A stretch of 64,000 bases of DNA from Cordia subcordata (lineage: Eukaryota > Streptophyta > Magnoliopsida > Boraginales > Cordiaceae), in the NCBI GenBank assembly GCA_028554755.1, contig JAPTOF010000021.1, positions 3,707,501 to 3,771,500 on the forward strand, in the 5' to 3' direction. The position numbers and the translations under genes were made by a program. Of this stretch, positions 48,316 through 60,757 are shown piece by piece. The stretch's first letter is position 1; each line of letters starts with the position of its first letter. The notes below the pieces were generated by a model. That model was not told the origin of the DNA. It searched no databases and worked only from the letters and a program-made list of their open reading frames with translations.

Positions 48316-50281
48316 ATCTTAAGACTTTACCTGTTATCTATTGTTGTATGTTATGTCCATTAGTTACATGTTTTTTGGAATTCCTTTTAAGAAATTGCTA
48401 GCCCCTTCTCTTATGTGGAAAGCATCTCCTTTCTATTTGACACTCAAAAAGTGATTTGAGAACCACATATTTCTATTTTAATTTTATCCCATATTGTATC
48501 AGGATAATTTTTTCTTTTTAAAATTTTTGTATGTCTAAAATGGGTCTTTGAAAAAATAAACAAACAAACTAGAGATCAAAAACACATGCAGTTAAGATTC
48601 ATGAAATTTTACTCGATCACATGGTTTTACAATTTTGTATGAATGCAATACATGGAAAGAAGATAGTCATTACTGTTATCATTCTAGATACTAACAGTAC
48701 ATGTGAAGGTCTAATAAGGCAATGACGTTTGGGTTTATTATTGAAAGGAAAAAAAATAATCAACTATATGTGTGTATGTATATATGTGTGATGAATATTA
48801 GTGATATATGTGTAAATGAGAAATCACTTATATTTGGATTCGAGATTTTAAGTCAAAATAAAAGACAATGATTTTCTGAAGCTTAGTGTATAAGTAAATT
48901 TAATATGGTTAATTTATAAAAGGAAAAGCTTTATGAACTACTTAGAAGAGGAAGTGTAAGTGCATATTTGTGAATAAAATATTCTTTCATGCAAATCATG
49001 AAATGCTTTTGCACTTTTGTTCACTTTCAAATTTGCTACGAGCCATTTTGTTGTCTTCTTTATGCTTCTTTAAGAATGAAGTTAAAAAAAAAAATTGTGT
49101 TTTGTGAGACAGAACCTATGCTAAAAGACTTTGAAAAAGAAAGAGGCTTGTGTTGCCACGCTTAAAAGTCATGAGGACTCTAATTGTGCCCCTTCTGCCA
49201 AATGGTCTATAACTTGTATTGTTTGCAAATTTTTTATATCTGTTTAATTGTATATAGACTTCTTGTGTACAATTGTGATGGTTGCCTACTATTATTTCCA
49301 CTTTAAAGTCAGTAACATGACATGTGAATATGTGAATATGTATCATGTCATGAGATAGTTACTTTCAGATATTACTGACTTTGTAGATAAAGAAAATGAA
49401 TAAATACGTTGTTTATGCGCAAATTAGCACTAATTGGTTATAAAATTGCACTACTTGGTTGATAAAGAAAATGTTGAAATGTTGCAATCTTTAAGTTTTG
49501 AACTTGCAAGAAGTGGTTTGAGAAGGAGAGGTTTGAATGCATGTTGCTTAACGAGTAATGCAATGCTCTAACCAATGGACTAGTTCTTATGGTTCTTGCG
49601 ATTCAAATTAAAGTTGACACCCCAAGTTAATTTTTAATTCATTACCAATAGACCATAGTTATAGATGTTGTGTGCTTTTGTGAGAAGCGAATAAAACTTG
49701 GGACCTTTTGAAATCAAGAAACTCATATTAAACTTGTCTATACAGCAAAAGGTTGAAAATATAGTTTACTAAATGCATATGACAGTATATTATGTGTTTT
49801 ATGAGACATTCTGGTTTTTCCTAGTAATAAAGAATTATATTTGAGTATTTATTTGCTCTGATTTATTTCTATTATTTCTAAAATATGTACCCAAGAAAAT
49901 TGAAGTGTCATATTTAATATTTATTTTATTTTAGCACTAATTAAATAAATATTTGATTACATATACAGGTAATTTGGAGTGTTGCTTTTATTTGTGGCAT
50001 TTAAACAAGATGGAAAGTGTTCTTTTGAGACTTTTTCTTAATTATTTGGCCTCTAAGCCAATGTGAGGAGGAAAAAAAGAAGGAAAGAAAGAGAATCAGT
50101 ATAAAACATAACGTTTAAAAGTGTGTTACTAGGTCCAGTGTTATAAATTTTCTTCTAATAAATTATGAATATCAAAATATGATTTATGTGCATTATTTTA
50201 CTTAGTATGTACTGTGCATTTAATATCATGAAAAATACTTGTCCATATAACTATGGTAAAAAAAATGCTATTTGATTATGA

Positions 50282-50318
<37 letters not shown>

Positions 50319-51547
50319 ACATGCATGAGTTACATGGTTTGAAGGTACCTATGAAATGGTCTTTTTAAATTGATTTTTAGGGTTATTGTACCATTTAATT
50401 TATGACGAGATAAATTAGATATGAGAATTTTATTATATATTCATAGAACTCGTGAAATTAATTAATTCATGTAATAGATGTTCATGACCTCTAGAACTAA
50501 TTTATTTGTGATTAAAGGATTTTAAAATCTAGAGGCAGAGAAAGTGTTTTTAATACTTACTCCAAACAATGGAAAAATCTTCTTAAATTAGTTTAATTAC
50601 TAAGGAGCAAAAATGAGCCTTTGATATTAATTAAACTAACATAAAATAGAGTGGCTTGTTTTTTAGTAGAGATTAATAAGCTACCCTAAAAGAAAATAAG
50701 TTAAAAAATCCTATGAGTAACGGAGATGCCAACCATTTATCTTCATATATGAGGGTTAGGAAAACTCCTATTATGGTCAATATTTGACCCTCTTTGTTGG
50801 TATGGAAATTGAGATTCTGCATACAAATTTTTTGTGCAAAATTGACAATCACGTCAATTTCAAGTCAAGGAATACATATATTTTGGAAAATATTTTCTTG
50901 TGAAAATACGCAAGAAATGCTCTTTAAAAAAATTGAGATGCGAATAAATCTTCTTTTTAGAAGTTAACATTGAAGGTGTAAATGAATTTTTAAAATGAAG
51001 ATGGTAGTAGAAATTTTGAGATACATCAAATTGGTGTAAAATAACCTTCTAACTAAAGATTTAAATGACAAATTTATATGGAACAATCTGGCAAGTTTAT
51101 TGTGGTTTTTGAAACGTAAGAAGGTTAATAAGCATATAGAATTGACCCTTGGATTAAAATAAGCTTTAATCTGGGGGTAGAGAAAATTGACTAGATGAGA
51201 AATTTGACATGCATGATAATGTGAAGTGTAATCACTAGTGGGAGCGATAATGATGTCATTAAGATTACATGGTAATGTAAAACAATACATTTATTCAACA
51301 AAAAAAAAATTTCTAGACGTAAAAGATGTTATTTTGAGTATATCTTATGGACTTGTTCCATGATAATCTCAGAAATTTGAGAATAATATTTGAGAATTTT
51401 CATTAATATGTTAATAGAGTTTAAATTTATTGTTGAATTATTATTAAGAGCGATATGTCTTTATATTAAAACCTTCCACCACTTTTGGCAATCTTCTGAG
51501 TGCCGAGTATTGCAAGATTCACAGTAGAATCTTTTACAGTATAGGAG
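48316..51547 (+). other. Internal region of the outer element, left part
   Basis: The DNA is AT-rich with a TA microsatellite at 50287-50316. Open frames are short, and none matches gag, integrase or RT. I see no gene. Confidence 0.5.
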
Positions 51548-51996
51548 TGTTAACACAATAAATTAATAAGCCAATATCCTCTCTACAAGCTTAAGCTTTT
51601 AGATGAGGTGGTAATTCTAACATGGTATCAGAGCTTGGAAGCCAAACGGCACAGGTTCGATCCTTACCGCCACCCATTTAATTAAATTGTTCACGTGCAA
51701 GCTCTAAACAAATTGCGTTGTACGTGAGGGGGCGTATTAACATAATAAATAAATAAACCAATATCCTCTCTACAAGCTTAAGCTTTTAGATGAGATGGTA
51801 ACCTTAACATGGTATCAAAGCCTGGAAGCCAAACGACACAGGTTCGATCCTTACCGCCACCCATTTAATTAAATTGTCTACTTGCAAGCTTCAAACAAAT
51901 TACGCTGCACGTGAGGGGACGTGTTAACACAATAAATTAATAAGCCAATATCCTCTCTACAAGCTTAAGCTTTTAGATGAGGTGGTAACTCTAACT
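51548..51996 (+). mobile_element. TRIM/SMART-like mini-retrotransposon, tandem three-LTR form
   Basis: The sequence repeats with an exact 187-bp period. Each ~75-bp LTR-like unit (51548-51622, 51735-51809, 51922-51996) starts TGTTAACACAATAAAT and ends CTAACA. The first two are followed at once by a primer binding site (TGGTATCAGAGC at 51623-51634; TGGTATCAAAGC at 51810). A ~112-bp interior follows, ending in a purine-rich GTGAGGGG(G) run. LTR-internal-LTR-internal-LTR arrays are known from terminal-repeat retrotransposons in miniature. It also contains GGTTCGATCC, which resembles a tRNA B box. No target duplication was found. A tRNA-derived SINE tandem is the alternative. Confidence 0.65.
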
Positions 51997-52127
51997 ATTA
52001 CCAACAAGGAGCTCAATGACTTCTCATTCTTTAGAAGATATTACGAATTGGGCAAAACCTGTGCTACTTGTTTTTCACACATTTAGATGGCTGATCAATG
52101 ATTGAGACAAGTACAAAGGAGTATGTC

Positions 52128-53453
52128 TGTAGGTGCAAATATCTTGGGGGGAAGGGGTGAATTAAGATATAATTACTAAATTTCATTCTAAAAAATTCTC
52201 AAAAAATCAACAATATCTTTCAAGCAATATATCAAACACAATATAAGCAATTTATACAAGTATAATTATAAAAGTATAAGGAGATGGGAGACAAACAATT
52301 TAAGGTGGTTCGGCCAAGTCTACACCCACCGCCCAAGGATGCTCCCTTTAGGACTTCAACAATTTTCACTATAATGCTTTTTCAAATTTTGGTGAAGCAC
52401 AAACCAATTTCTTACACCTCTTTGAAGCCCAATTTCAAAGAACCCAAGAGTACCACTCTTTAGGATTTCCCCACACTTTACAAGCTTTAAAGAATTTGAT
52501 CTCACTAGATTTTAGCTCTCAAAGTGTGTATATATTCAAGGAATAAGAAAAGATGTAATTTGAAATTTTTTTTCAAGAAGAAGATATAGCAAATGATTAA
52601 GCTCTTAAAAGCTCAAATATATTGCAAGAATGGCTCAAAGCTTGATTAAATGATAATAACAATTTTGCACACTTCACTTGATGAATTAAATGTGTAGTGA
52701 GTGAGTATTTAATGAGATTTTTGGGGGTTAGGGATTTGGTAGGTGAAGAAATGAGGGAAAAATAAGCCAGAACGGTAATAAACGGCTAGTGCATTTATAA
52801 CAGCAGCCCGTTTAGCCAGTCGATCGGCTTTGTCGTCCGGCTTACACTTAACCCTCTCTGACTAGGCTGGACGCCTTAGCCGATCGTTCGGCTAGGGAGT
52901 TCGACTTTTTCCTTCATTCTCTGTCTTGGCCAGGCGACCGACCCAGGTCAGCCGGTCGACCGGCTGGGGGTCCGGCCACTCCAAAAAGTGAAGTGAAGCT
53001 AAACTTTTGCAAAAATATTTCAAGTGCAATTTTTACAACTCCAAATCATTTTGAGATATTTTGTAAATACATGTTATGACTTGAAACACCCCAAAAACAC
53101 ATTTTCACTCTATGTGTGCATTCAAATTCATTTGTGCCTATGTGAAATCAAATGTGCAAAAGTTTAAAAAATTGTTTGATCAATGAAGAAGAAAGTTTGA
53201 GCCAAACATATACAATATTAAGGCATTTCACAAAAGAGCAAGAAAGAAAAGAACGCCCAGTACCCCTTATGACATCTCTTCTCTTCCTTATGCCTTCTCA
53301 TCTTCTTGTTCTTCAAATAATGGTTTTGCACATCTTCTTTCATCTTTCAAAGCATCTATTTACATTTTAGCACATATTTACCCAAGATGCTTTTAGTCAA
53401 ATAATGCACATAAATTTTCATCATCAAAACTAATAACAAGTATTTAGCCAACA
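52128..53453 (-). repeat. 3' LTR of the SIRE element
   Basis: It ends (plus strand) AGCCAACA and begins TGTAGGTGCAAATATC. It carries the block GGTGGTTCGGCCAAGTCTACACCCACCGC, split here for length as GGTGGTTCGGCCAAG and CCCACCGC. A GC-rich section at 52800-52980 has several GGTCGAC/CCGATCG motifs, including the perfect 16-bp palindrome AGCCGGTCGACCGGCT at 52950-52965. Confidence 0.93.
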
Positions 53454-53989
53454 ATCTCCCCCTTTTTGATGATAACAAATTTTCAAGAAATGAGCAAAGG
53501 CACTCCCCCTTAATATATACATTCCTTTTTCAAATAAAACGTATTTGGGAAAATACTCCCCCTGTCAAATTTAACTCATGCATATTTTGAAAGTAATCAA
53601 AAAAGTCTCAAAATCAACTATCATGCAAATTAATCATCCAAATATGCTCATAAGTGTATCATCATATAATTATCCAACTAGGTGAGCTTATATCACTTTC
53701 ACTTTACCAACAAATCATCAAATAGCAATTCATCATGCAAATCAAATAGCAATGTTAAATAGCAAATCAACTTCTCCTTCTCCTTTTCTTCTTTGCTTCC
53801 TTTTCATATTCTTTCTCCCTCTTTTGACATCATCAAAAATGTTATAGGTAGGCAGGAAGAAAATGAAAGTTAAGATAGTAGAACAAAAACCATACGATTA
53901 GTCAAAAATAAAAGTAAACAAAACAATATGATTAGTCAAGAGATTTAAAAACAACTAAAACTGAACTAAAAATGTTTTCGAATGCTAAA

Positions 53990-55402
53990 AACAAGTTTTT
54001 GAATATAAGAATCAGGGTGCTTGATCATGGTGATCTTTGAAGTACTCCTTCATGTCGGAATGCATACTGGCCATTTCTGAATCAATGTGTTCTTGCTAGA
54101 GAGTGAGCTCATTCCATTGGTTCATCATTGTAGTTCTCATTTATCCCATCCCTATGTTTAAGGCCTGCAGCTGTGAAAGAATCTGAGCCATCATCGAGGG
54201 GTCTTCTTGTTGACCCATTGAGCCAGACCCTGCACCTTGTTGAATCTTTACTCGGCGTTGCTTGTCAATGTGCCCCTGTGCCCTTGATTCTCTCATCACT
54301 TGCCTAAGAGTAGCTTCCTCAGGATCTGCCTCTTCTTTAGAGGTACTGACAACCACAGGTATTGTTCCTGGTATGCCTATGTCAGCTTCTCCCTCAAGTT
54401 TTGGCCCTACATCTTCTTCTAATGTGATGTCTATTCCCTCAAGTATATCATCAAGTTTTTGTACATCAGGCCCATAGACAGGATCAGTGAAAGTAGTGCC
54501 CTTCTTAGTTCTATTCTTAATTGCTGCCTAAGTACTTTGGGGCAAATTTTTGAAAGTTTTTCTGTTGATAGCCTTCTCATTATACCAGTAGATGCCCATG
54601 AAATTCATATATAACATATCAAAGTTTCAGGCAAACTCTCGATATGGAGCATTCGAAGAGATCCTGAAGTGTGAAAAAATATGCATCAAGGCCATACCAT
54701 GTCTAGGAGTGGTAGTGTTTCCTCCATCTTTTCCACTAATATGTAGCATGTGTTGAAGAATTAGGAAAGGCAATGCTATCTTAGTTTTCTTCCTGAGGCT
54801 TTAGTAAATGTAAGCATCCATAATTGGAATTTTTCCATTATTAATGTTCCTAGGGAGAATCACTTCGCTAATGATTTTAAAGGCAATTCTCATATTGAAA
54901 TTAACATCCCTCAATAATGGAAGAATCAAATCTAGAGTCTTAGGTCCTACATCCTTCCACATATATTTTATAACTTCTCCCGGGATGCCAATCTTCTTGA
55001 TTCCTTCTGGCCAACTTTTACTATTATAATGTCCTTCTCCATCAACAGGTATATGAAAAATTTCTTGCAAGGTTTCTTCCTTAAGCACAAAATTTAACCC
55101 ACACACAGTTGAGCTTAACTCAAGTTTCGGGCTCCTACTATGTATTTCAAGATTCTCATAGAATTCTATCACCAATTTATCTTGAACATCACAATATAGA
55201 TACAAAAACATAAACCAATCATCAAATAGTGACAGAACATTGGTGCCAGCAAATCTAAGTCAACGAGATATTTATCGTACAATATTGAATGCTTCCCTTG
55301 AATCTTTGATACAGGAGCTGGTGGTGATGGTAGAGGAGATTGCGTTCTTGCCCTTTTTCCTTTTCTTCCACGTTCTTGGCCTCTAGTCCTCAAATTCACC
55401 AT
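53990..55402 (-). pseudogene. Extra ORF after RNase H of the SIRE element ('env-like' position)
   Basis: On the element strand an ATG at 55402 opens with MVNLRTRGQERGRKGKRAR, a basic start. A block follows with VIEFYENLEIHSRSPKLELS and FVLKEETLQEIFHIPV (54801-55211), then segments with GNTTTPRHGMALMHIFSHF-like sequence. It ends with a Glu/Gln-rich tail (EEADPEEATLRQVMRES) at about 54141-54490, with stops and shifts between. The position matches the third ORF of SIRE1-type elements, called env-like in the literature. I see no clear signal peptide or transmembrane anchor. The EFYENL...GL.F pattern resembles the additional ORF proteins of large plant retrotransposons, so an envelope role is not supported by the sequence. 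Confidence 0.6.
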
Positions 55403-55801
55403 GATTTTGTGTTGTTTTTGGAAGATTGAATCGATGAAAATTTATTTTTTTTGAAGTGGGTAATCAAGATATAGGAAGAATTTTGGAAAAACTTGGTTGG
55501 AAATTGAAGAATTAAGAATGGGTTTGAGAGAATTTTTTGCCTAGGGTAAAAAAATTTGGGACAATTTGAGTAAATTTGAGGTTAAAACCCTCAATTTTAA
55601 CCTTGTCCGCGTTCAACCGGTCGACCGGCTGGTCGCGGGAGGTTGACCGGCTAGGTCGATCGACCGGATCAGAGAGCCAAAAAAAAAATTTTCTTTTAGC
55701 CAAACGCCTTACAACTTCAGAGCCGGTCGACGGGCTAGGTCAGAAAGTACAAGAATGCGTATTTTTCATGCCCAAGCCATAAAAACACATATGCATGTAT
55801 T

Positions 55802-56269
55802 TCAACCACATTTTATCATTCCAATTTCTCTCCTAATCTTGCAAAATTGATCTTCATGCAATGGTTTAGTAAAAATATCAACAACTTGATGCAAAGTATC
55901 AACAAATTCAAGTATGATATCACCTTTTTGTACATGATCTCTAATAAAATGGTACCTAATCTCAATATGCTTAGTTCTTGAATGTTGAATTGGATTTTTT
56001 GTGAGATTAATTGCACTAGTATTATCACAATATATAGGAACATGATCATATTGCAATATATAATCAAGTAAATTTTGTTTCATCCATAAACTTTGAGCTG
56101 CACAACTACCAGCTGCAATATATTCTGCTTTGGTAATAGAAATAACAACACTATTTTGTTTCCTATAGGACCAAGATATTAAGGAATGTCCTAGGAATTG
56201 GCATGTTCCACTAGTGCTCTTACGGTCTACTTTGCAGCCAGCATAGTCAGCATCAGGGAATCCATACAA
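55802..56269 (-). pseudogene. SIRE RNase H
   Basis: Motifs DADYAGCKVDRKSTSGTCQF, YIAAGSCAAQSLWMKQ, YCDNTSAINLTKNP and RTKHIEIRYHFIRDHV are typical of copia RNase H. The frame ends at 55802 and is out of frame with RT upstream. Confidence 0.92.
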
Positions 56270-56301
56270 GTCGAATGACGTTCTTTTTGCATATCAAAGT
56301 C

Positions 56302-57500
56302 CTAAATTAGTTGTTCCCTTAAGGTATCTAATGATTTTTTTACAGCAATTAAGTGAGTTTCCTTAGGGTTAGATTGAAATCTAGCACATAAGCATACTGC
56401 AAACATGATATCAAGTCTAGAGGCAGTTAAATATAATAGGCTACTGATCATACCTCTGTATTTCTTTTTATCTACAGATTTACCTTTCTCATCCTTATCC
56501 AGCTTTGTTGAGGGGCTCATGGGAGTTCCAATCTCCTTTGCATCTTCAAGTCCAAATTTTTTGATAATTTTCTTGGTGTATTTGGCTTGATTTATGAAGA
56601 TCCCCTCTTTTGCTTGTTTGATTTGGAGTCCAGGGAAGAAAGTTAACTCTCCCATCATGCTCATCACGAACTCCTTGTGCATACACTTTGAAAAGCTCTC
56701 ACATAAAGATATATTAGTAGTACCAAAAATTATATCATCCACATAGATTTGGACAAGTAGAATGTCATTCCCTTCTCTTTTAATAAACAAGGTTGAATCA
56801 AGTTTTCCTCTTTCAAAGTTGTTTTCCACAAGAAATCCACTGAGTCTTTCATACCAAGCTTTAGGAGCTTGTTTTAAACCATATAATGTTTTTTCTAGTT
56901 TAAAAACATGGTTAGGAGAACAAGAATCTTCAAACCGAGAGGTTGTTCAACATAAACTTCTTCTTCAATGAATCCATTTAAAAAAGCACTTTTTACATCC
57001 ATTTGATAAAGCTTGAAATCTATGTGACAAACAAATGCAAGTAACATACGAATGGATTCAAGTCTAGCTACGGGAGCATAGGTTTCATCGTAATTAATTC
57101 CTTTTTCTTGATTGTATCCTTGTGCTACTAGTCTAGCCTTGTTCTTAGTTACTATTCCGACTTCATCTAGTTTGTTTCTAAATACCCATTTTGTTCCTAT
57201 TACCGGTCTATCTTTAGGTCTTTCAACTAGCTTCTATACTTTATTTCTATCAAATTGATTAAGTTCTTCTTGCATGGAAATTATCCAATTTTCATCAAGT
57301 AAAGCTTCTTTCATATTTTTGGGTTCTATATGAGAAATAAATGCATGATGCTCACAAAAAGTATTAATATTATGCCTAGTTCTTACACCTTCATTTGGAT
57401 CACCGAGAATAAGATCTTGAGGATCGTTTCTTATGAACTTCCAACTCTTTGGTAGGTCTTCATGAGGTTATTTTGTTTCAACATTTCCTTTGCTTGAACA
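56302..57500 (-). pseudogene. SIRE reverse transcriptase
   Basis: The active-site YVDDIIFG with QIKQAKEGIFINQAKYTKK and STKLDKDEKG is in the frame 56302-56829. N-terminal RT blocks ([11 protein letters not shown], [13 protein letters not shown]) continue on the minus strand to about 57480, with stops. The copy is not functional. Confidence 0.88.
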
Positions 57501-57533
57501 TTGTTCATTTTCCTCATTGGCTGGAGACCTCTT

Positions 57534-58530
57534 TTATTGATGTTCTTCTTCTTGCTTTGCATCTTCTTGTTTTGTTGGTTTTTCTTTGTCTTTTGGAGTT
57601 GGATCTTCAAGTGTTATCTTTTTCAAAAGATAACCTAAATCATCAATTTCCTTTCTCGACTCAAATGGATTAGTCTCATCAAATGTAACATGTATTGATT
57701 CTTCCACAATAAGAGTTCTTTTATTATATACCCTATATGCTTTGCTCTTTGTGGAATAACCTAAAAATATTCCTTCATCTGATTTAGCATCAAATTTTCT
57801 TAAGTGGTCCTTAGTATTTACAATAAAGCATTTACAACCAAATACTTTGAAGTATGATATTTTAGGTGTTTTACCATGCCATAATTCATATGGAGTTTTA
57901 TTTAAGATAGGTCTAATCAATACTCTATTTTGTACATAGCATGCAGTATTTATAGTTTCACTCCAAAAATATGTTGGTAAGTTGTGCTCTTTTAGCATAG
58001 TTCTTGCTATTTCTTGTAGTTTACGATTCTTCCTCTTTACTACCCCATTTTATTGAGGAGTACGAGGGGCCGAAAAGTTGTATTCAATGCCATGTTCATC
58101 ACAGAAGTTCATGAAAGGAGTGTTCACATATTCAGTACCATTATCATTACGGATGCAAGTTATAAAATAGTCTTTCTCATTTTGCACTTTTCTATACAAT
58201 CTTGCAAATTCATTGAAGGCATCATTTTTTTGTGCAAGAAACATAACCTATGTAAATCTAATGTAATCATTTACTACAACAAATGTATATCTAGATCCTC
58301 CTAAGCTTGCCACATCAATAGGTCCAAACAAATCCATATGTAATAGTTGCAATGCTCTATTTGTTGATACTTTATTTAGAGATTTGAAGGATGTCTTATG
58401 TTGTTTTCCTAATTGGCAAGCATCACAAATTTTGTCTTTTTCAAATTTTAGCTTTGGTAAGTCTTTAACTAGATCATGCTTTGACAAATCATTCAATAAG
58501 CTCATGCTAGCATGTCCTATCTTCTATGCC
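57534..58530 (-). pseudogene. SIRE integrase, catalytic Glu replaced
   Basis: Seen in order: ICDACQLGKQHKTSF (zinc region), LLHMDLFGPIDVASLGG (first Asp), RNDNGTEYVNTPF (second Asp), then RTPQ, a TAA stop, and NGVVKRKNRKLQE, where family members have NGVVERKNR. The third catalytic residue is therefore Lys instead of Glu. WHGKTPKISYFKVFGCKCF and a charged C-terminus follow. Confidence 0.9.
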
Positions 58531-58930
58531 ATAACCAAGCATTATCATGCACAACGGACAAGCATTTAACATGTTGATATATAAGTTGATCAATTTCAAT
58601 GGTGTAAACATTTTCATTTCTCTTAGCTACAAATAATATATTATTATTTCCACATTCATAGACAATGCATCTAGAGGATTGAAAAACTACTTTATGACCT
58701 TTGTTACATAATTGACTAATGCTAAGTAGATTAAATTTTAAACCTTCTACAAGTAAAATATTATGTATATCAAGAGAGTTTTCGTTACCAATGCTTCTTT
58801 TTCCAATAATTTTTCCCCTGCCATTGTCCCCAAAGGTAACGTCTCCTCCTTTTGTCCTTTTTAATTTGTAGAAGAGTGAAGAGTTCCCCATCATATGCTT
58901 GGAACAACCACTATCCAAGATCCATTTCAT
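58517..58930 (-). pseudogene. SIRE protease region
   Basis: MKWILDSGCSKHMMGN has the aspartic protease DSG motif. It continues with GDVTFGDNGRGKIIGK and LKFNLLSISQLCNKGHKVVF, as usual for copia proteases, and ends with NAWLWHRR, which leads into the integrase zinc region in another frame. Confidence 0.9.
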
Positions 58931-58946
58931 TTTGCTTGATTTGCTT

Positions 58947-60698
58947 TCATTGCATACCTACACACATAAAATTCAAATGCAATTCTTTATTTTGGGGTCC
59001 CCAACACCTTGGGTCATTGGCGTTAGTTTCAATTTTTGTTTTTGACCACCCATTTAGGTCTTTGCCAATGCGGAACATGTGATCCTCTATCACGAAGTTT
59101 CTTGTAATAACAATGAGTAGATACATGTCCTTTTTTCTCACAATAGGTACACGTGATATTTGATTTTGGTGAAGAGGAGGATGTAGAGGTGAAAGCCTTG
59201 ACAAAGTAGGTTTTGAAATACTTTTGATTAATGCTAGGTTTGTATCCAATGCAACTCTTATCAAAAGACATTTTTTTACTTCCAAGGAGTTTTTCAAAAT
59301 TTTCTTTGCCATTTGTAAATTTTTTAATAATTCCATTCAAATCCATATTCTTCTTTTTCAAGTCTTTAACCTCTTTTTCAAACTTCACAAAATCTTCAGC
59401 CTATAAATCATTTTCTTTTTCCAAGATTTCTATTTTTTCTAAAAGAGAGACATTCTTCTCTTTCAAAATTTCTTTTTCGTCAAGAACAAGTTTCAATCTC
59501 CTATGCATTTGCTTGTTTTTTTGCCAAAGCTAAAGACAAATTATCATGTAATTTCGCAAATGCATCTTTTAGTTTATCAAAACTATATTCCTATTCCTCT
59601 TCTTCACTAGATGAATAATAGATAGAGGGAGAAGATGAAGATGGTATCTCATCCTCATTGGCTATGAGGCAAAAGTTGGCTACCTCATGTCGCTCTTCCT
59701 CATCTTCTTCACTTTTGGAGAAGTCCCACGTGGCTTTGAGTGCCTTGCCTTCTTTCTTCTTTGAAAGTTTTGGACAATTTGCTTCTATATGTACCGACTT
59801 GTTGCAATTGAAACACTTCAATTCGTCTCCTTTTGCATCTTTTGTCCTCTTGAAATCTTTGCATTTTTTTCCCTTCTTCTTCTAATTTGTATTGCTTGAA
59901 TATGCCCCTTTCCTCATCTTTTTAAATTTCATGAATCTTTTGAAATTTCGGGCAAGAAGCAATTTCCTCATCTTTCGAGTCCTCATCATCTTCCTCATCG
60001 TCACTTGATGGGTATTTTGATGCAACGGGCGCAATGGACTTCTTTGCTTTCTTCTCTTCTTCTTCGTGGTCCTTTATCTCAAACTCATGAGTCATGAGTG
60101 ATCCAATGAACTCATTAAGCTCCAATGTATTCAAATCCTTGGTTTCCTTTATGGCCGTGACTTTTGATTGCCATGATGATGGCAAACTCCTTAGCACTTT
60201 CCTTACTTTCTCTACATTAGAATAATCTTTTCCAAGTGCTTTCAAACCGTTAGTAATCTCAACAAATCTAGAAAACATTTGCTCAATAATTTAATTTGGA
60301 AGCATCTTAAATAATTTGTATCTATGTACAAGCATAGAAATTCTATATTCTTTTTCTTGGCTAATTCCTTCATAAGTTACTTCTAATTGGTCCCAAAGTT
60401 CCTTAGCCGAAGTACACCCCATTACTCTAGCAAATTTGATTGCATTCATAGCATTGAATAAATAATGTAATGCTTTTTGATTTAACTCAAATAATTTAAT
60501 ATCTTCATCATTCCATTCATTTTCAGGTTTTGGTATTCTTCTATTACCTTCTAATTTTGTAGGTAGAGTAGGCTCATTTTTTATGATTTTCCAAGCTTTG
60601 TAATTATGTGATTGAATAAATACTTTCATTCTCATCTTCCAAAATGCATAATTCATTCCATCAAAAGGGGATGCTTATTTAATAGAAATTCCCTCCAT
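58947..60698 (-). pseudogene. SIRE gag
   Basis: An ATG at 60698 is followed by a stop at codon 8. The frame then continues as GMNYAFWKMRMKVFIQSHNY, typical for SIRE gag, to LVHRYKLFKMLPN. Later pieces are KVRKVLRSLPSSWQSKVTAI (about 60190), acidic SSDDEEDDEDSKDEE, a zinc knuckle CFNCNKSVHIEANC at about 59800, a coiled-coil-like Lys/Glu region, and a second knuckle CTYCEKKGHVSTHC at about 59140. Several stops and frameshifts break it. Confidence 0.88.
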
Positions 60699-60757
60699 AT
60701 TTGCTAAGATTCTACTAGGTGTTAAACTATAGGTAGAACCCTAGCTCTGATACCAAT

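Noticed and set aside
51600..51680. A tRNA gene at the GGTTCGATCC/TGGTATCAGAGC site
   Set aside because: No cloverleaf could be formed, and the motif repeats with a 187-bp period inside a TRIM-like array; TGGTATCAGAGC is a primer binding site complementary to a tRNA end.
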